Positions 54,090 through 63,646 of a stretch of DNA of 64,000 bases are shown here, one piece after another (position 1 is the stretch's first letter; every line of letters starts with the position of its first letter). The notes under the pieces are model-generated. The model saw only the letters and a list, made by a program, of their open reading frames with translations. It had not been told where the DNA came from and searched no databases. The stretch comes from Eubacterium_G segne (GTDB lineage: Bacteria; Bacillota; Clostridia; Lachnospirales; Lachnospiraceae). Where the stretch lies: assembly GCF_014287775.1 (NCBI RefSeq), contig NZ_JACOOZ010000007.1, forward strand, positions 130,105-194,104, read 5' to 3'. The position numbers and the translations under genes were made by a program.

Positions 54090-54118
54090 AGTATCTTATT
54101 TTTCACATATTTTTTCAA
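54090..54118 (-). promoter_or_regulatory. Candidate sigma-A promoter of dnaE
   Basis: TTGAAA (54118-54113), a 17-nt spacer and GATACT (54095-54090). Confidence 0.45.
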
Positions 54119-54197
54119 GTGTCCATTTTTTTGTATATTCTGTTATTTTTTAGTTTTCCTGATATAACAACATCATTACTCCCTTTTTGTCCATGAT

Positions 54198-54244
54198 AAA
54201 AAGAACCGGCTCCATAGTTGACTTTATCAACCTTAAGCCGGCTC
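54198..54244 (-). terminator. Terminator after the Crh-like gene
   Basis: GAGCCGGC and its mirror GAGCCGGTTC arm, with inner GTTGA/TCAAC pairing, are followed on the minus strand by TTTTTATC. This ends the uvrC-to-crh gene block. Confidence 0.85.
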
Positions 54245-54270
54245 GTTTTATTTTACTCTAATTTAATTTC

Positions 54271-54528
54271 TTAATTTTTGTTTCCTAAATATTTTTCTAT
54301 GCTTTCTATTGCCTGTGCCTCATCTGCACCATCTGCAGAAACCTTTACTGTCTGTCCCGGCACAAGTCCTAAAGCCATCATTCCCATAATGCTCTTTGCA
54401 TTAACCTTCTTTGTCTCGTACTCAACATAGATTTTACTTTCAAACTGGCTTGCAACCTGTACACATTTAGCCACCGGGCTAGCTTCCACACCCTGCTTGA
54501 TATCAATCGTAATGTCCTTTGTTGTCAT
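54271..54528 (-). CDS. crh: Crh-like HPr paralog lacking the active-site histidine
   Basis: The 85-residue HPr-fold protein keeps the regulatory Ser46 region (NAKSIMGMMALGLVPGQ) that HPr kinase phosphorylates. At the sugar-phosphotransfer site, where HPr has GIHARPA, it reads GVEASPV, so His15 is replaced by Glu and Arg17 by Ser. It therefore cannot carry phosphate from enzyme I. Bacillus Crh likewise lacks His15 and lies after whiA. The position after rapZ-whiA and linkage to hprK support a role as a CcpA co-regulator in catabolite control. AAGGAAGT precedes the ATG. Confidence 0.82.
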   Translation of the reverse strand: MTTKDITIDIKQGVEASPVAKCVQVASQFESKIYVEYETKKVNAKSIMGMMALGLVPGQTVKVSADGADEAQAIESIEKYLGNKN

Positions 54529-54593
54529 TTTATACTTCCTTTCTAAAGGGTCATTCCCTTAATTCATTTGCAATGGGACCAAATTTTCAGCAG

Positions 54594-55538
54594 TTAATCC
54601 CTCAATTCGTCTGCAATACGACAAATCTTTCTTAACCGATGATTAACTCCCGACTTTCCTAATGGCGGGTCCAGCATTTCCCCTAGCTCCTGTAATGAAG
54701 CATCAGGATTTTCCACTCTGACAGTAGCAATATCCTGTAATTTTTCAGGTAAATACGACAAACCTTTTTTTTCTATAATCATATTTATGTCATCAATCTG
54801 TCTTATAGAAGTAGAAACCGTCTTTTTAATGTTTGCAGTTTCACAATTAACCTGCCTGTTATAGTAGTTACTCATATCCTTAAGAATACGGATATTTTCC
54901 ATTTTCATTAAAGCAACGTGAGCCTCCATAACATTTAAAACATTAATAATTCCTTCGCCTTCTTTGATATATACCACAAAATGACCTTTTCTTGCAACTG
55001 TTTTCGCTTCAATATTGAAATTTTTAAGTAAATTTATTATTTGTTCCGACTTTTTATTACTGCTACACTTTATCTCAAAGTGGTAGGATTTCTGAGGATC
55101 ATTAATGGAACCTGCTGCCATAAACGCCCCTCTGATAAAGGCACGTTTGCAACAGTCCTTCATTATAATAACATTATTTGTTATTGATAAATTCTCCTCT
55201 ATATCACCATAAGAATTAATCAGTTTCGTTGCCTGCAAAACTTTTAACGCCTCATCATGTTCCTTTATGGTAATAGTATATGTCTTTTGACTTTTTGAAT
55301 ATGCATTATTTCTTGATACAATTTCTGTCTCAATACGAAAAGTTTTCCATAAAAGCTGCTTAAGCTTATCTGCCGTTACCTTGGTTTCAGTACGGAATCT
55401 CACGGAATACTTTCCATTTTCGTCAATGGCAACACTTCCACACATGGATAAAATAGCCGCAGTCTCTGCAATCTTACAATGCATTGCACTACTTATGTGA
55501 GTGGCTAACTCTTCTTTCACCTCTTGGGAGAAACTCAT
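54594..55538 (-). CDS. whiA: WhiA-family DNA-binding protein
   Basis: The 314-residue protein has an N-terminal LAGLIDADG homing-endonuclease-like region without nuclease residues (KRAFIRGAFMAAGSINDPQK) and a C-terminal helix-turn-helix (LQELGEMLDPPLGKSGVNHR). WhiA is a sporulation regulator in Streptomyces and a growth/division-linked protein in Bacillus. The open frame starts at ATG 55553, but GGAGG there serves ATG 55538, which begins MSFSQEVKEELA as in homologs. Confidence 0.93.
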   Translation of the reverse strand: MSFSQEVKEELATHISSAMHCKIAETAAILSMCGSVAIDENGKYSVRFRTETKVTADKLKQLLWKTFRIETEIVSRNNAYSKSQKTYTITIKEHDEALKVLQATKLINSYGDIEENLSITNNVIIMKDCCKRAFIRGAFMAAGSINDPQKSYHFEIKCSSNKKSEQIINLLKNFNIEAKTVARKGHFVVYIKEGEGIINVLNVMEAHVALMKMENIRILKDMSNYYNRQVNCETANIKKTVSTSIRQIDDINMIIEKKGLSYLPEKLQDIATVRVENPDASLQELGEMLDPPLGKSGVNHRLRKICRIADELRD

Positions 55539-55557
55539 AATATTTTCCTCCATGATT

Positions 55558-56418
55558 TTATCTGGTAATATCCCTATGGGCTATTCTGATGCCGTATCCT
55601 GCATCTGCGCTGTCAAGCTGCTTGTACAATTCCTTCGCCACGGTTACTGACCTGTGATGTCCTCCGGTACATCCTATTCCAATAACCAGCTGGTTTTTTC
55701 CTTCATCTATGTAATTAGGAATCAAAAATTTTACCATATCCGTAAGTTTCTCTAAAAATTCCCTAGATACTTCCGAATCTAATACAAAATCCTGCACTTC
55801 CTTATCTTCACCGGTTTTATGCTTTAACTCCGGAATATAATAAGGGTTAGGCAAAAACCTCACATCAAAAACCAAATCACAGTCTGCCGGCACTCCAAAT
55901 TTGAAGCCAAAAGACATTATTGTTACAAAAAGGTTTCTGTATTCCTTATTCATAACAAAAATCTTTTCAATTTCAGTTCTTAAATTTCTCACAAGAAGAT
56001 TGCTGGTATCAATAATATAGTCTGCCTGCTTTCTTAAAAATGCAAGCTTTTTTCTTTCTGTGTTAATTTCATTTTCAACACTGTCCGCATCACCCATAGG
56101 ATGGCTTCTTCTTGTTTCTTTAAAACGCTTAATTAAAGTGCTGTTATTGCAGTCTAAAAACAGAATCTCATAATTCTGGTCCTTAATACGCAGATTTTCC
56201 AATACTTCATTTATTCTGTCTAAATTGTTGCCACTTCTTATATCAACTCCAATGGCAACCTTGTTTTTTTCGCTGGTCTGACTAAACAGTAAATCAGCAA
56301 AATTTTCTATTAAATCTATAGGCAAATTGTCTACACAATAATATCCATTATCCTCGAATATCTTAAGAGCCGTAATTTTTCCGGCTCCTGACATTCCTGT
56401 AACTATAACAAACCGCAT
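55558..56418 (-). CDS. rapZ: RapZ/YvcJ-type nucleotide-binding protein
   Basis: The 286-residue protein has an N-terminal P-loop domain and the C-terminal RapZ domain (LVIGIGCTGGHHRSVTVAKE, FLPNPYYIPEL). The Walker A reads GMSGAGKITA, with Ile at the position that is Ser or Thr in the consensus GxxxxGK[ST] and Thr following. This may weaken nucleotide hydrolysis. The second nucleotide block CVDNLPIDLI and the RFKETRRSHPM block are normal. It lies in the conserved murB-rapZ-whiA order. Confidence 0.93.
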   Translation of the reverse strand: MRFVIVTGMSGAGKITALKIFEDNGYYCVDNLPIDLIENFADLLFSQTSEKNKVAIGVDIRSGNNLDRINEVLENLRIKDQNYEILFLDCNNSTLIKRFKETRRSHPMGDADSVENEINTERKKLAFLRKQADYIIDTSNLLVRNLRTEIEKIFVMNKEYRNLFVTIMSFGFKFGVPADCDLVFDVRFLPNPYYIPELKHKTGEDKEVQDFVLDSEVSREFLEKLTDMVKFLIPNYIDEGKNQLVIGIGCTGGHHRSVTVAKELYKQLDSADAGYGIRIAHRDITR

Positions 56419-56430
56419 TGCTGTCTCCCT

Positions 56431-57333
56431 TTAAATAATTTTAACTTCCGGTTCTAATGTAACATTAAATTTCTCTTTTACAGTTTTCTCCACGTCATTT
56501 ATAACCTGCAAAACATCAGTTGCCGTTGCATTACTGTAATTAATAACAAATCCACAATGCTTTTCTGAAACCATGGCACCGCCTACCCTGTAGCCTTTAA
56601 GACCTGCATCTTCAATAAGCTTTCCGGCAAAATAGCCCTCAGGCCTTTTGAATGTACTTCCGGCACTTGGAAATTCCAACGGCTGCTTTGCCTTTCTCTT
56701 TTGCATAAGCATCTGCATAATCAAACTGATTTCCTCTGAAGTTCCTATAAATAAGCCAATGCACATCTGAAGAACTATCATTCCTTCTTTTGCAATTCTG
56801 CTGGTTCTATATCCCATATCAAGCTCTGATATATCTAGTTTTCTGACATTTCCATCCTTGTCTAAAACCTTTACCCACTTAATTACATCCTTCATTTCAC
56901 CACCATAAGCCCCTGCATTCATAACAACGGCTCCGCCTACATTTCCCGGTATTCCATGGGCAAATTCAAAACCACCTAAGTCATTTACGGCTGCCGTCAT
57001 GGCAATTGCTGATAATTTGGCTCCGGCATCTGCCACAATTTCCTCTCCGATAACATCTATGGTATTAATCCTTGAATTTACTTCAATTATTATGCCATCA
57101 TATCCCTCATCTCTTACAAGGATATTACTTCCGTTACCTATAACCATATATGGTGCATTTTCCGCTCTGCATGCCTTTACTGTATCCACTAATTCATCTA
57201 TTGACCCCGGAATTACGTAAAGGGCTGCATTTCCACCGCACTTAAAGGTACAGTGCTTTGCCATATTTTCGTTTTCCTTAACAAATTTTTCTCCAACAAT
57301 TTCCTTTAAGCTGTCTATTAACTGCTGTGTCAT
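56431..57333 (-). CDS. murB: UDP-N-acetylenolpyruvoylglucosamine reductase
   Basis: MurB completes UDP-N-acetylmuramate using FAD and NADPH. The 300-residue protein has the FAD-binding GNGSNILVRDEGYDG block near residue 61, the GIPGNVGGAVVMNAGAYGGE block near residue 129 and the catalytic Ser block PSAGSTFKRPEGYFAGKLIE near residue 224. This is the type II (shorter) form common in Firmicutes. It lies 21 bp after the ROK kinase gene. Confidence 0.95.
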   Translation of the reverse strand: MTQQLIDSLKEIVGEKFVKENENMAKHCTFKCGGNAALYVIPGSIDELVDTVKACRAENAPYMVIGNGSNILVRDEGYDGIIIEVNSRINTIDVIGEEIVADAGAKLSAIAMTAAVNDLGGFEFAHGIPGNVGGAVVMNAGAYGGEMKDVIKWVKVLDKDGNVRKLDISELDMGYRTSRIAKEGMIVLQMCIGLFIGTSEEISLIMQMLMQKRKAKQPLEFPSAGSTFKRPEGYFAGKLIEDAGLKGYRVGGAMVSEKHCGFVINYSNATATDVLQVINDVEKTVKEKFNVTLEPEVKII

Positions 57334-57354
57334 GAAAAAATCACTCCTAACAAA

Positions 57355-58296
57355 TTATTTTATTATTAATGCTGCTGAACCAAACATTCCTGCATCATTT
57401 CCCAATTCTGCCAAATGAACTGCTGCATCTCCACATGCTGAAAAACATGTTTCCCTATATGTATCCTTTACAACATCAATAAGGTATGAACCTGCCTTAC
57501 TTACTCCTCCACCTATGATAAACGCCTGTGGGTTTACTGTCGCTGCAATATGTGACATAGCCTTTCCAAGATAGTTGCCCATCTGCTTTGTTATGGTTAT
57601 TGCACCTTCATTTCCTTCTTTTGCCAAATCAAAAACATCCTTAGCTGTAATATTTTCCCCGAATTCATTTAATTTTTCGTCACTATGAGCTGCCATATAT
57701 CTCTTTGCAAGTCGTACAACTCCTGTGGCAGATGCATACTGCTCCAGACATCCATGTCTTCCACAATTACACTGTTCCTCTTCTCCATCCTGCATATGCA
57801 TATGTCCGATTTCTCCTGCACCACCATTGTAGCCTGTAAGAATCTTACCATTAATAATGACTCCGCCACCTACACCGGTTCCAAGAGTAATCATTACAAT
57901 GTCATCATAACCTTTTCCGCCACCTTTCCATGCTTCACCAAGGGCGGCTACGTTTGCATCATTTCCGGCTTTAACCTTAATACCATGGAACATTTCAGAA
58001 AGCTTCTGTTCAACATTGAAAGTTCCCCATCCTAAATTTACACACTGTAAAACTGTTCCATCTGCTAAAACAGGTCCCGGAAGTCCAATTCCAATACCTT
58101 CTATTTCATCAAGGCTGATGCCTTCTTTTACTAATTTACTCTCTAAAGCCTCACATATATCTGCAAGAATATTTTCACCAAAATTTTCTGTTCTTGTAGT
58201 AATTTCCCACTTATCTAAAACTTCTCCATTATTTTTAAAGAAACCTATCTTTATTGTAGTTCCTCCAACATCAATTCCAAAACAATACTCTTTCAT
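57355..58296 (-). CDS. glcK: ROK-family glucokinase
   Basis: The 313-residue sugar kinase has the ATP-binding GIDVGGTTIKIGFFKNNG block at the start, the GNDANVAALGEAWKGGGKG catalytic loop with the Asp near residue 115, the zinc-binding ROK motif (EEEQCNCGRHGCLEQYASAT) near residue 172 and GGGVSKAG near residue 272. It lacks a helix-turn-helix, so it is an enzyme rather than a NagC-type repressor. Its place beside hprK links it to carbon control. Confidence 0.9.
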   Translation of the reverse strand: MKEYCFGIDVGGTTIKIGFFKNNGEVLDKWEITTRTENFGENILADICEALESKLVKEGISLDEIEGIGIGLPGPVLADGTVLQCVNLGWGTFNVEQKLSEMFHGIKVKAGNDANVAALGEAWKGGGKGYDDIVMITLGTGVGGGVIINGKILTGYNGGAGEIGHMHMQDGEEEQCNCGRHGCLEQYASATGVVRLAKRYMAAHSDEKLNEFGENITAKDVFDLAKEGNEGAITITKQMGNYLGKAMSHIAATVNPQAFIIGGGVSKAGSYLIDVVKDTYRETCFSACGDAAVHLAELGNDAGMFGSAALIIK

Positions 58297-58315
58297 TTTT
58301 TCCTCCTAAATTATT

Positions 58316-59263
58316 TTATTCATCGTCTTCTGTTGCTTTCTTCATATTTTTTTCTACACGGTTATATAATTCCTGTGCCGCATTATATCCCATTCTCTTC
58401 TGTCTGTGGTTAACCGCCGCTGACTCAACAATAACTGCAAGATTTCGTCCCGGTCTGATAGGAATGGAGTGACACACTACTTTATTTCCCAGAAATTCAA
58501 TGTAATTGTCCACAAGACCCATTCTGTCATATTCTTTTTCTCTATCCCACTCTTCCAGTTTAATAACCATATCAATGTTTGCCGTATCCAAAATACTTTC
58601 AACACCAAACAATGCCTTAACATCAATAATTCCAATGCCTCGAAGTTCAATAAAATGCTTGGTTATTTCAGGTGATGTTCCAATCAATGTTTCATCACTT
58701 ACTTTTCTGATTTCCACCACATCATCTGTAACTAAACGATGTCCTCTCTTTATCAGTTCAAGGGCAGCTTCACTTTTTCCAATTCCGCTTTCACCCATAA
58801 TCAGCACACCTTCACCATAAACATCCACCAAAACTCCATGTCTTGTAATGCAAGGTGCCAGTTCAACATTTAACCATCTTGACAGTTCAGCGTTAAATCT
58901 GGATGTAGCCATATCTGTTGATAAAATAGGAACTCCATGCTTTGCTCCAATTTCAATCATATCCTCATCCGGCTTATTGCCACGACAAAGAATAAGACAC
59001 GGTATACCGCTGCTCATCAGTTTCTCATACACCCATTGTCTGTTTTTTCTTTCCATGTTATCTAAAAATGCACATTCCACATTTCCAATAATCTGAACTC
59101 TTTCTTTATCAAAATGTTCAAAAAAGCCTGCCAGCTGTAATGCCGGTCTGTTTACTTCCGGTATGGTAATCTTAATTTTATCTGTATCCACTGATGGTGT
59201 ATGATTTGTAAGTTTGTAATACTCTACAATCTTTGTAAATTTAATGCTGATATCTGATTCCAT
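58316..59263 (-). CDS. hprK: HPr(Ser46) kinase/phosphorylase
   Basis: The 315-residue enzyme phosphorylates Ser46 of HPr and Crh in response to glycolytic intermediates. Seen are the Walker A MGESGIGKSEAALELIKRGH near residue 153 and the LVTDDVVEI block. The HPrK signature around LRGIGIIDVKALFG lies near residue 207 and the C-terminal HSIPIRPGRNLAVIVE near residue 266. It lies in the same gene block as the Crh-like target gene. Confidence 0.95.
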   Translation of the reverse strand: MESDISIKFTKIVEYYKLTNHTPSVDTDKIKITIPEVNRPALQLAGFFEHFDKERVQIIGNVECAFLDNMERKNRQWVYEKLMSSGIPCLILCRGNKPDEDMIEIGAKHGVPILSTDMATSRFNAELSRWLNVELAPCITRHGVLVDVYGEGVLIMGESGIGKSEAALELIKRGHRLVTDDVVEIRKVSDETLIGTSPEITKHFIELRGIGIIDVKALFGVESILDTANIDMVIKLEEWDREKEYDRMGLVDNYIEFLGNKVVCHSIPIRPGRNLAVIVESAAVNHRQKRMGYNAAQELYNRVEKNMKKATEDDE

Positions 59264-59362
59264 TTTATGCTCTCCTCTCCTGTTATTATTAATATTTTAT
59301 AACTTTACTCCTGTCTGATATAATATCATCCGGGCATTTTTTTGTACACATTATTTTTAAAT

Positions 59363-61267
59363 TTAGTGAAAGAACTTATATACATCCTTAGCCACATTTT
59401 CATTCATAGATGGTGCTTTCTCCAATTCCTCCACCGTGGCAGTTCTGATATTTTCCAGAGTTTTAAAATGTCTCATAAGTGCTTTTCGCCTTGTAGGTCC
59501 CACTCCCGGAATATCATCTAAAATAGAATGTACCTGTCCTTTATTTCTAAGACTTCTATGATATTCAATGGCAAATCTGTGGGTTTCATCCTGTATTCTT
59601 GTAATAAGTTTAAAACCTTCAGAATGGCTATCTATTGGTATTTCCACATTATTATAATATAAACCTCTTGTTCTATGATTGTCATCCTTAACCATTCCAC
59701 ATACAGGAATATTTATTCCTAAATTGTCAAGAACTTTAAGAGCTACATTTACCTGTCCTTTTCCTCCGTCCATTAAAATCACATCCGGAAACTTACTAAA
59801 ACTTCCCATATTGTAATCACCGTCTTCTAAATCCAGTTTCTCACGCTCTTCCAAACCATGTTTAAAACGTCTTGTAAGAACCTCTTCCATGCTGGCGTAA
59901 TCGTCCGGTCCCTTTACGGATTTAATTTTGAACTTTCGATAGTTATTTCTCTTTGGTTTGCCGTCCTCATACACAATCATGGATGCCACAGATTCATATC
60001 CATTGGTATTTGATATATCATATGACTCCATTCTGTGAATTCCGGTAATTCCCGTAAGTTCCTCTATTTCATGAACTGCACCTGTGGTCTTTCTCTGCTC
60101 ACGTCTGTATTTTTCCTTGTTTTGCTCTAACAGATTTTCAGCATTCTTAGCTGCCAGTTCCACTAACTTTTCCTTACTTCCCTTTTTAGGATTTACTATT
60201 TTAACAGTATAATTCTGATTCCTGCTAAGCAATTTTGATAATAATTCCGGCTCTTCTACCTCCTCCTGTACCAGTAATTCGTGGGGAATAAAAGGTGTTC
60301 CTATATAATATTGTTTGATAAAGCTCGTAAGAATGTCCCTTCCCGTATCTCCCGGAACTGTTGTCAGATAAAAATGTTCCCTTCCTATGAGTTTTCCGTT
60401 TCTCACAAAAAATACCTGAACCACTGCATCATTTCCCTCTTCTGCATATGCAATAATATCTCTGTCTTCAAATTGATGGGTTGTTATTTTCTGATTACCT
60501 GCCACGTGGTTAATACTGTTTATTAAATCACGGCACTCCATAGCCTTTTCAAAATCTAGTTCTGCCGATGCCTTTTGCATCTTTTCCTCTAGTTCCTTGA
60601 TGGTGTCTCTGTAATTACCCTCTAGAAATTTTATTGCCTTATCTACATTCTCCCGATATTTTTCTTTCGATATATATCCCTGACACGCTCCATCGCATTG
60701 CCCAATATGATAGTACAAACAAGGTCGTCCATTAACATGGGGAACTTCCTTTTTATTCTCCTGTTCCTCCCATGGTTTTCTATTATCTATTATGGTTTTA
60801 TTACAATTTCTGATTTTATACATTTTCTGTAATAAATCTATGGTGTCACGAACTGCCCCGGCACTGGTAAAGGGGCCAAAATATTTATTATTGTCTTTTT
60901 TCATTCTTCGGGCTAAAAGTATTCTCGGATAATCTTCACGCAAAGTAACCATGACATATGGATAAGTCTTGTCATCCATAAGCATGGTGTTGTACTTTGG
61001 TCTGTATTCTTTTATAAGGTTACACTCTAAAATGAGGGCCTCTAATTCGGAATCTGTCAATATATATTCAAACCTTTTGATATTTGAAACCATTGACTGA
61101 ATTTTCAGGCTCTTCTTAGTGCTTTCCCTAAAATATGAACTTACCCGCCTTTTTAAATTAACTGCCTTACCTACATATATAACGTCGTCCCGTTTATCAT
61201 GCATAAGATAAACTCCCGGCGTTTCCGGCATTTTCTTCAATTCCTCTGAAAAATTAAACTCACTCAT
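59363..61267 (-). CDS. uvrC: Excinuclease ABC subunit C
   Basis: UvrC makes both incisions in nucleotide excision repair. The 634-residue protein has the GIY-YIG nuclease domain (TPGVYLMHDKRDDVIYVGKA), a cysteine cluster (CLYYHIGQCDGACQGYI) near residue 178, a UVR domain (KASAELDFEKAMECRDLI) near residue 235, the RNase H-like C-terminal nuclease (ESYDISNTNGYESVASMIVY, ILMDGGKGQVN) and a terminal helix-hairpin-helix (DIPGVGPTRRKALMRHF). Confidence 0.96.
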   Translation of the reverse strand: MSEFNFSEELKKMPETPGVYLMHDKRDDVIYVGKAVNLKRRVSSYFRESTKKSLKIQSMVSNIKRFEYILTDSELEALILECNLIKEYRPKYNTMLMDDKTYPYVMVTLREDYPRILLARRMKKDNNKYFGPFTSAGAVRDTIDLLQKMYKIRNCNKTIIDNRKPWEEQENKKEVPHVNGRPCLYYHIGQCDGACQGYISKEKYRENVDKAIKFLEGNYRDTIKELEEKMQKASAELDFEKAMECRDLINSINHVAGNQKITTHQFEDRDIIAYAEEGNDAVVQVFFVRNGKLIGREHFYLTTVPGDTGRDILTSFIKQYYIGTPFIPHELLVQEEVEEPELLSKLLSRNQNYTVKIVNPKKGSKEKLVELAAKNAENLLEQNKEKYRREQRKTTGAVHEIEELTGITGIHRMESYDISNTNGYESVASMIVYEDGKPKRNNYRKFKIKSVKGPDDYASMEEVLTRRFKHGLEEREKLDLEDGDYNMGSFSKFPDVILMDGGKGQVNVALKVLDNLGINIPVCGMVKDDNHRTRGLYYNNVEIPIDSHSEGFKLITRIQDETHRFAIEYHRSLRNKGQVHSILDDIPGVGPTRRKALMRHFKTLENIRTATVEELEKAPSMNENVAKDVYKFFH

Positions 61268-61349
61268 ATGGCTATTGTACCAAATTGCAGGCAGTATGAC
61301 TAGCCACTAATCATTGGAAATACATTTTGAATTTTAGAAAATAACGTAT

Positions 61350-61395
61350 AAAAAAGCTGCTTCTTTAAAGCTTACAAAACTCTGAAGAAACAGCT
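61350..61395 (-). terminator. Terminator after the first lipoprotein gene
   Basis: AGCTGTTTCTTC and AAAGAAGCAGCT pair on the minus strand, followed by TTTTTTA. It separates the lipoprotein genes from uvrC. Confidence 0.8.
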
Positions 61396-61410
61396 CACAT
61401 ATATTTCAAT

Positions 61411-62292
61411 TTAAATATTTAATTTTAACTCTTTGTTTCCTTCAAGAATATTCACGTCCGTTTCCAAAGTATTATCCTTGCATGAAACCGTTACATAATA
61501 CTTATATTTACTTTTGTCCTTTAATTCCACCAACATATTAACATCCACTGTGTCATCTTCTCTCAGTAAATAAGTATATTTTACATTTTCAAGAGTTTTG
61601 GAATATTTATTCTTAATTTCATTGTCAATTTTTTCCTTTACGTTCTTAGCATTTGACATTTTAAAGAATTCCTCTTCTGATATTTCTTTAGCCTCGTATT
61701 CCTTACATGTCTTCGAATTATCATCCCATTTAAAATGATATTTCTGTTGAGACAAACTCATCCAGTCCTTAAAATCAGATTGTAATTCATAATATGAATA
61801 GTTATATGCGTACAGTTCATTATTTTCTACGAATAAATTAATTCTATTTTTAGAATACAATTCGACTGCCTGATTTTTTTCCACTCCATATATTATGGTC
61901 TTCATTTCATCATTCTGTCTCACCTGTACCTCATTAAAAAGCACATACTTATGCCCCAGATTAATTGTTTCAATTGACGTGTCACTTGTAGCTATGAATG
62001 CATCTGCTAATTTTTTGCTTTCCTTCGAATTTAAGAACCAAAGTTCAAACTCACTTTCATCTCCGTTCTGTTTGCCCTTTGTTAATGCAAATGCCTCTTC
62101 CTCTTCATCCTCATCAAAATCGTCCACAACCATTTTAAACACTTCTTTATCAGTTAATTTTTTAATTTCATTTTTATAGTTCACCGTTATTTTTTCAGGA
62201 GTGTCATTTTCAACCTTGTTCTTTGATATACCACATCCTATTAAAGTTATCATTAATGCTGATAAAATAGTTATTAATGCTATCTTTTTCAT
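61411..62292 (-). CDS. Unknown lipoprotein, 293 residues
   Basis: An N-terminal lipoprotein signal (KKIALITILSALMITLIGCG; Cys at residue 20) is followed by a globular, acidic and aromatic-rich extracellular part without a recognised domain. An acidic patch (DDFDEDEEEEAFALTKGKQN) near residue 57 resembles VCBS/FG-GAP-like strands that read out a value with Asp-rich turns. AGGGAGA lies before the ATG. It is 12 bp downstream of another lipoprotein gene, so the two are co-transcribed and may work together at the cell surface. Confidence 0.7.
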   Translation of the reverse strand: MKKIALITILSALMITLIGCGISKNKVENDTPEKITVNYKNEIKKLTDKEVFKMVVDDFDEDEEEEAFALTKGKQNGDESEFELWFLNSKESKKLADAFIATSDTSIETINLGHKYVLFNEVQVRQNDEMKTIIYGVEKNQAVELYSKNRINLFVENNELYAYNYSYYELQSDFKDWMSLSQQKYHFKWDDNSKTCKEYEAKEISEEEFFKMSNAKNVKEKIDNEIKNKYSKTLENVKYTYLLREDDTVDVNMLVELKDKSKYKYYVTVSCKDNTLETDVNILEGNKELKLNI

Positions 62293-62304
62293 TTTGTTTT
62301 CTCC

Positions 62305-63408
62305 CTACTTTTCTCCTACAAATTCTGCCCTGCCAATCACCAGTGAATCAGTTTCCGCATCATATTTTAAATACACGTTCAGCTTACCAATCTCTTTAGA
62401 GCCAATAGTAATCCTCAGTGAAGTCCTGATTGTTTTATCATCATTTCTTTCTTTGAAATAATCATATTCCGCATAATGGTTATCCCATGTTTCTGCCATT
62501 AAAGCATGTAAACTCAATGCACCGGCTGTATCTTCTTCAGTCATTCCAAGTTTGCCTTCTTTGTAAACACGAGCAGCCTGATTATCTGATCTATCCAAAT
62601 CATTTGGATCTACATATTCCAATTCACTTTTTTGGCATCCTAAATCTAAAAGAGAAATTATCTGCTCATAATTAAATTTAACTCCTGTGATTTTCATTTT
62701 ATAATCGTCCAACAATTCGACACGAAATGCATCTCTCTCCAACTCTGCCGTCTCAACATTACTGTATATTCTTTTTAATTCCTTACCTGTGAATTCATAA
62801 AGATTCCAGTCAACATGCATATTAGGTTCGCTGGACAAAATCACTTCATCTTTACCGTCTCCCGTAACATCCCACAGATTCAACTGTTCGTCTCTGCCAC
62901 CCAAACCTGCAAATATGTCAGTCCTTGTCAGATAACTTTTCTTGTTTTTATAATCCAGCACTGCAATATAAGCATAATTTTCATTAATATCCACATTTTT
63001 GTTTTCATCAATAACTAATACAAGACATTCCCCTTCTCCGCTAATATTACCTACAGTAGCGTTAGTGATATATACCCTATCCTTAAATCCAAGATAGGAT
63101 AAATCATACGTTGGTTCATCCTTTTTTTCCGTGCAAAATGTGGCGTCAGTTTCTTCTGCATATTGACATTTGTGAATAACAACCTCAACTGTTCCATTTG
63201 TCTTTTTAGGATCAGGCACTTCAAAACCTTCATCTGTTTCTTTTGTCTGTGTTAAATGGATTTGTGATTTTTCACCTGACATTTTCATAACATCATTCCC
63301 ACTTGTTTCAATACCCGTTTTTTCTTCAACACTACCACATGCAACCAAGCCGAAAGTTGCAACTCCCATTAGCACTAATGCCATGATTTTTCTTACTGTT
63401 TTCCTCAC
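62305..63408 (-). CDS. Unknown lipoprotein with VCBS-like repeat, 367 residues
   Basis: The signal is basic (RKTVRKIMALVLMGVATFGL) and ends in a VACGS lipobox. The middle contains LNLWDVTGDGKDEVILSSEP, a typical VCBS/FG-GAP calcium-binding-like turn, and ISGEGECLVLVIDENKN. The rest is unrecognised. The frame opens at ATG 63429, but AGGAG inside its first codons suits a GTG start at 63408 with 7-nt spacing, so I place the start there; ATG 63429 remains possible. Function is unknown. Confidence 0.7.
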   Translation of the reverse strand: MRKTVRKIMALVLMGVATFGLVACGSVEEKTGIETSGNDVMKMSGEKSQIHLTQTKETDEGFEVPDPKKTNGTVEVVIHKCQYAEETDATFCTEKKDEPTYDLSYLGFKDRVYITNATVGNISGEGECLVLVIDENKNVDINENYAYIAVLDYKNKKSYLTRTDIFAGLGGRDEQLNLWDVTGDGKDEVILSSEPNMHVDWNLYEFTGKELKRIYSNVETAELERDAFRVELLDDYKMKITGVKFNYEQIISLLDLGCQKSELEYVDPNDLDRSDNQAARVYKEGKLGMTEEDTAGALSLHALMAETWDNHYAEYDYFKERNDDKTIRTSLRITIGSKEIGKLNVYLKYDAETDSLVIGRAEFVGEK

Positions 63409-63573
63409 CGTTTTTCTCCTTTGATTCATACATTAAATTTCAATTTTGTAGTAGCATTCATACCCAAATATCTACTTTCAAAACTAATTTTATTCTATCA
63501 CAAACACAACTCTTGTCCATCATTTTTTGAAAAATTTTTACATTATTTTTTTATTTTTTTACAACCTATTGTA

Positions 63574-63627
63574 TGAAAAAAGTTATAGGACCATCCCCCT
63601 AAATCGGGCTTTGAATTCTATAACTTT
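63574..63627 (-). terminator. Terminator after the Rpn-like gene fragment
   Basis: AAAGTTATAG and CTATAACTTT (63579-63588 and 63618-63627) pair across a 29-nt loop, followed on the minus strand by TTTTTTC. Confidence 0.65.
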
Positions 63628-63646
63628 GTTCTAATAATTATGTCTT

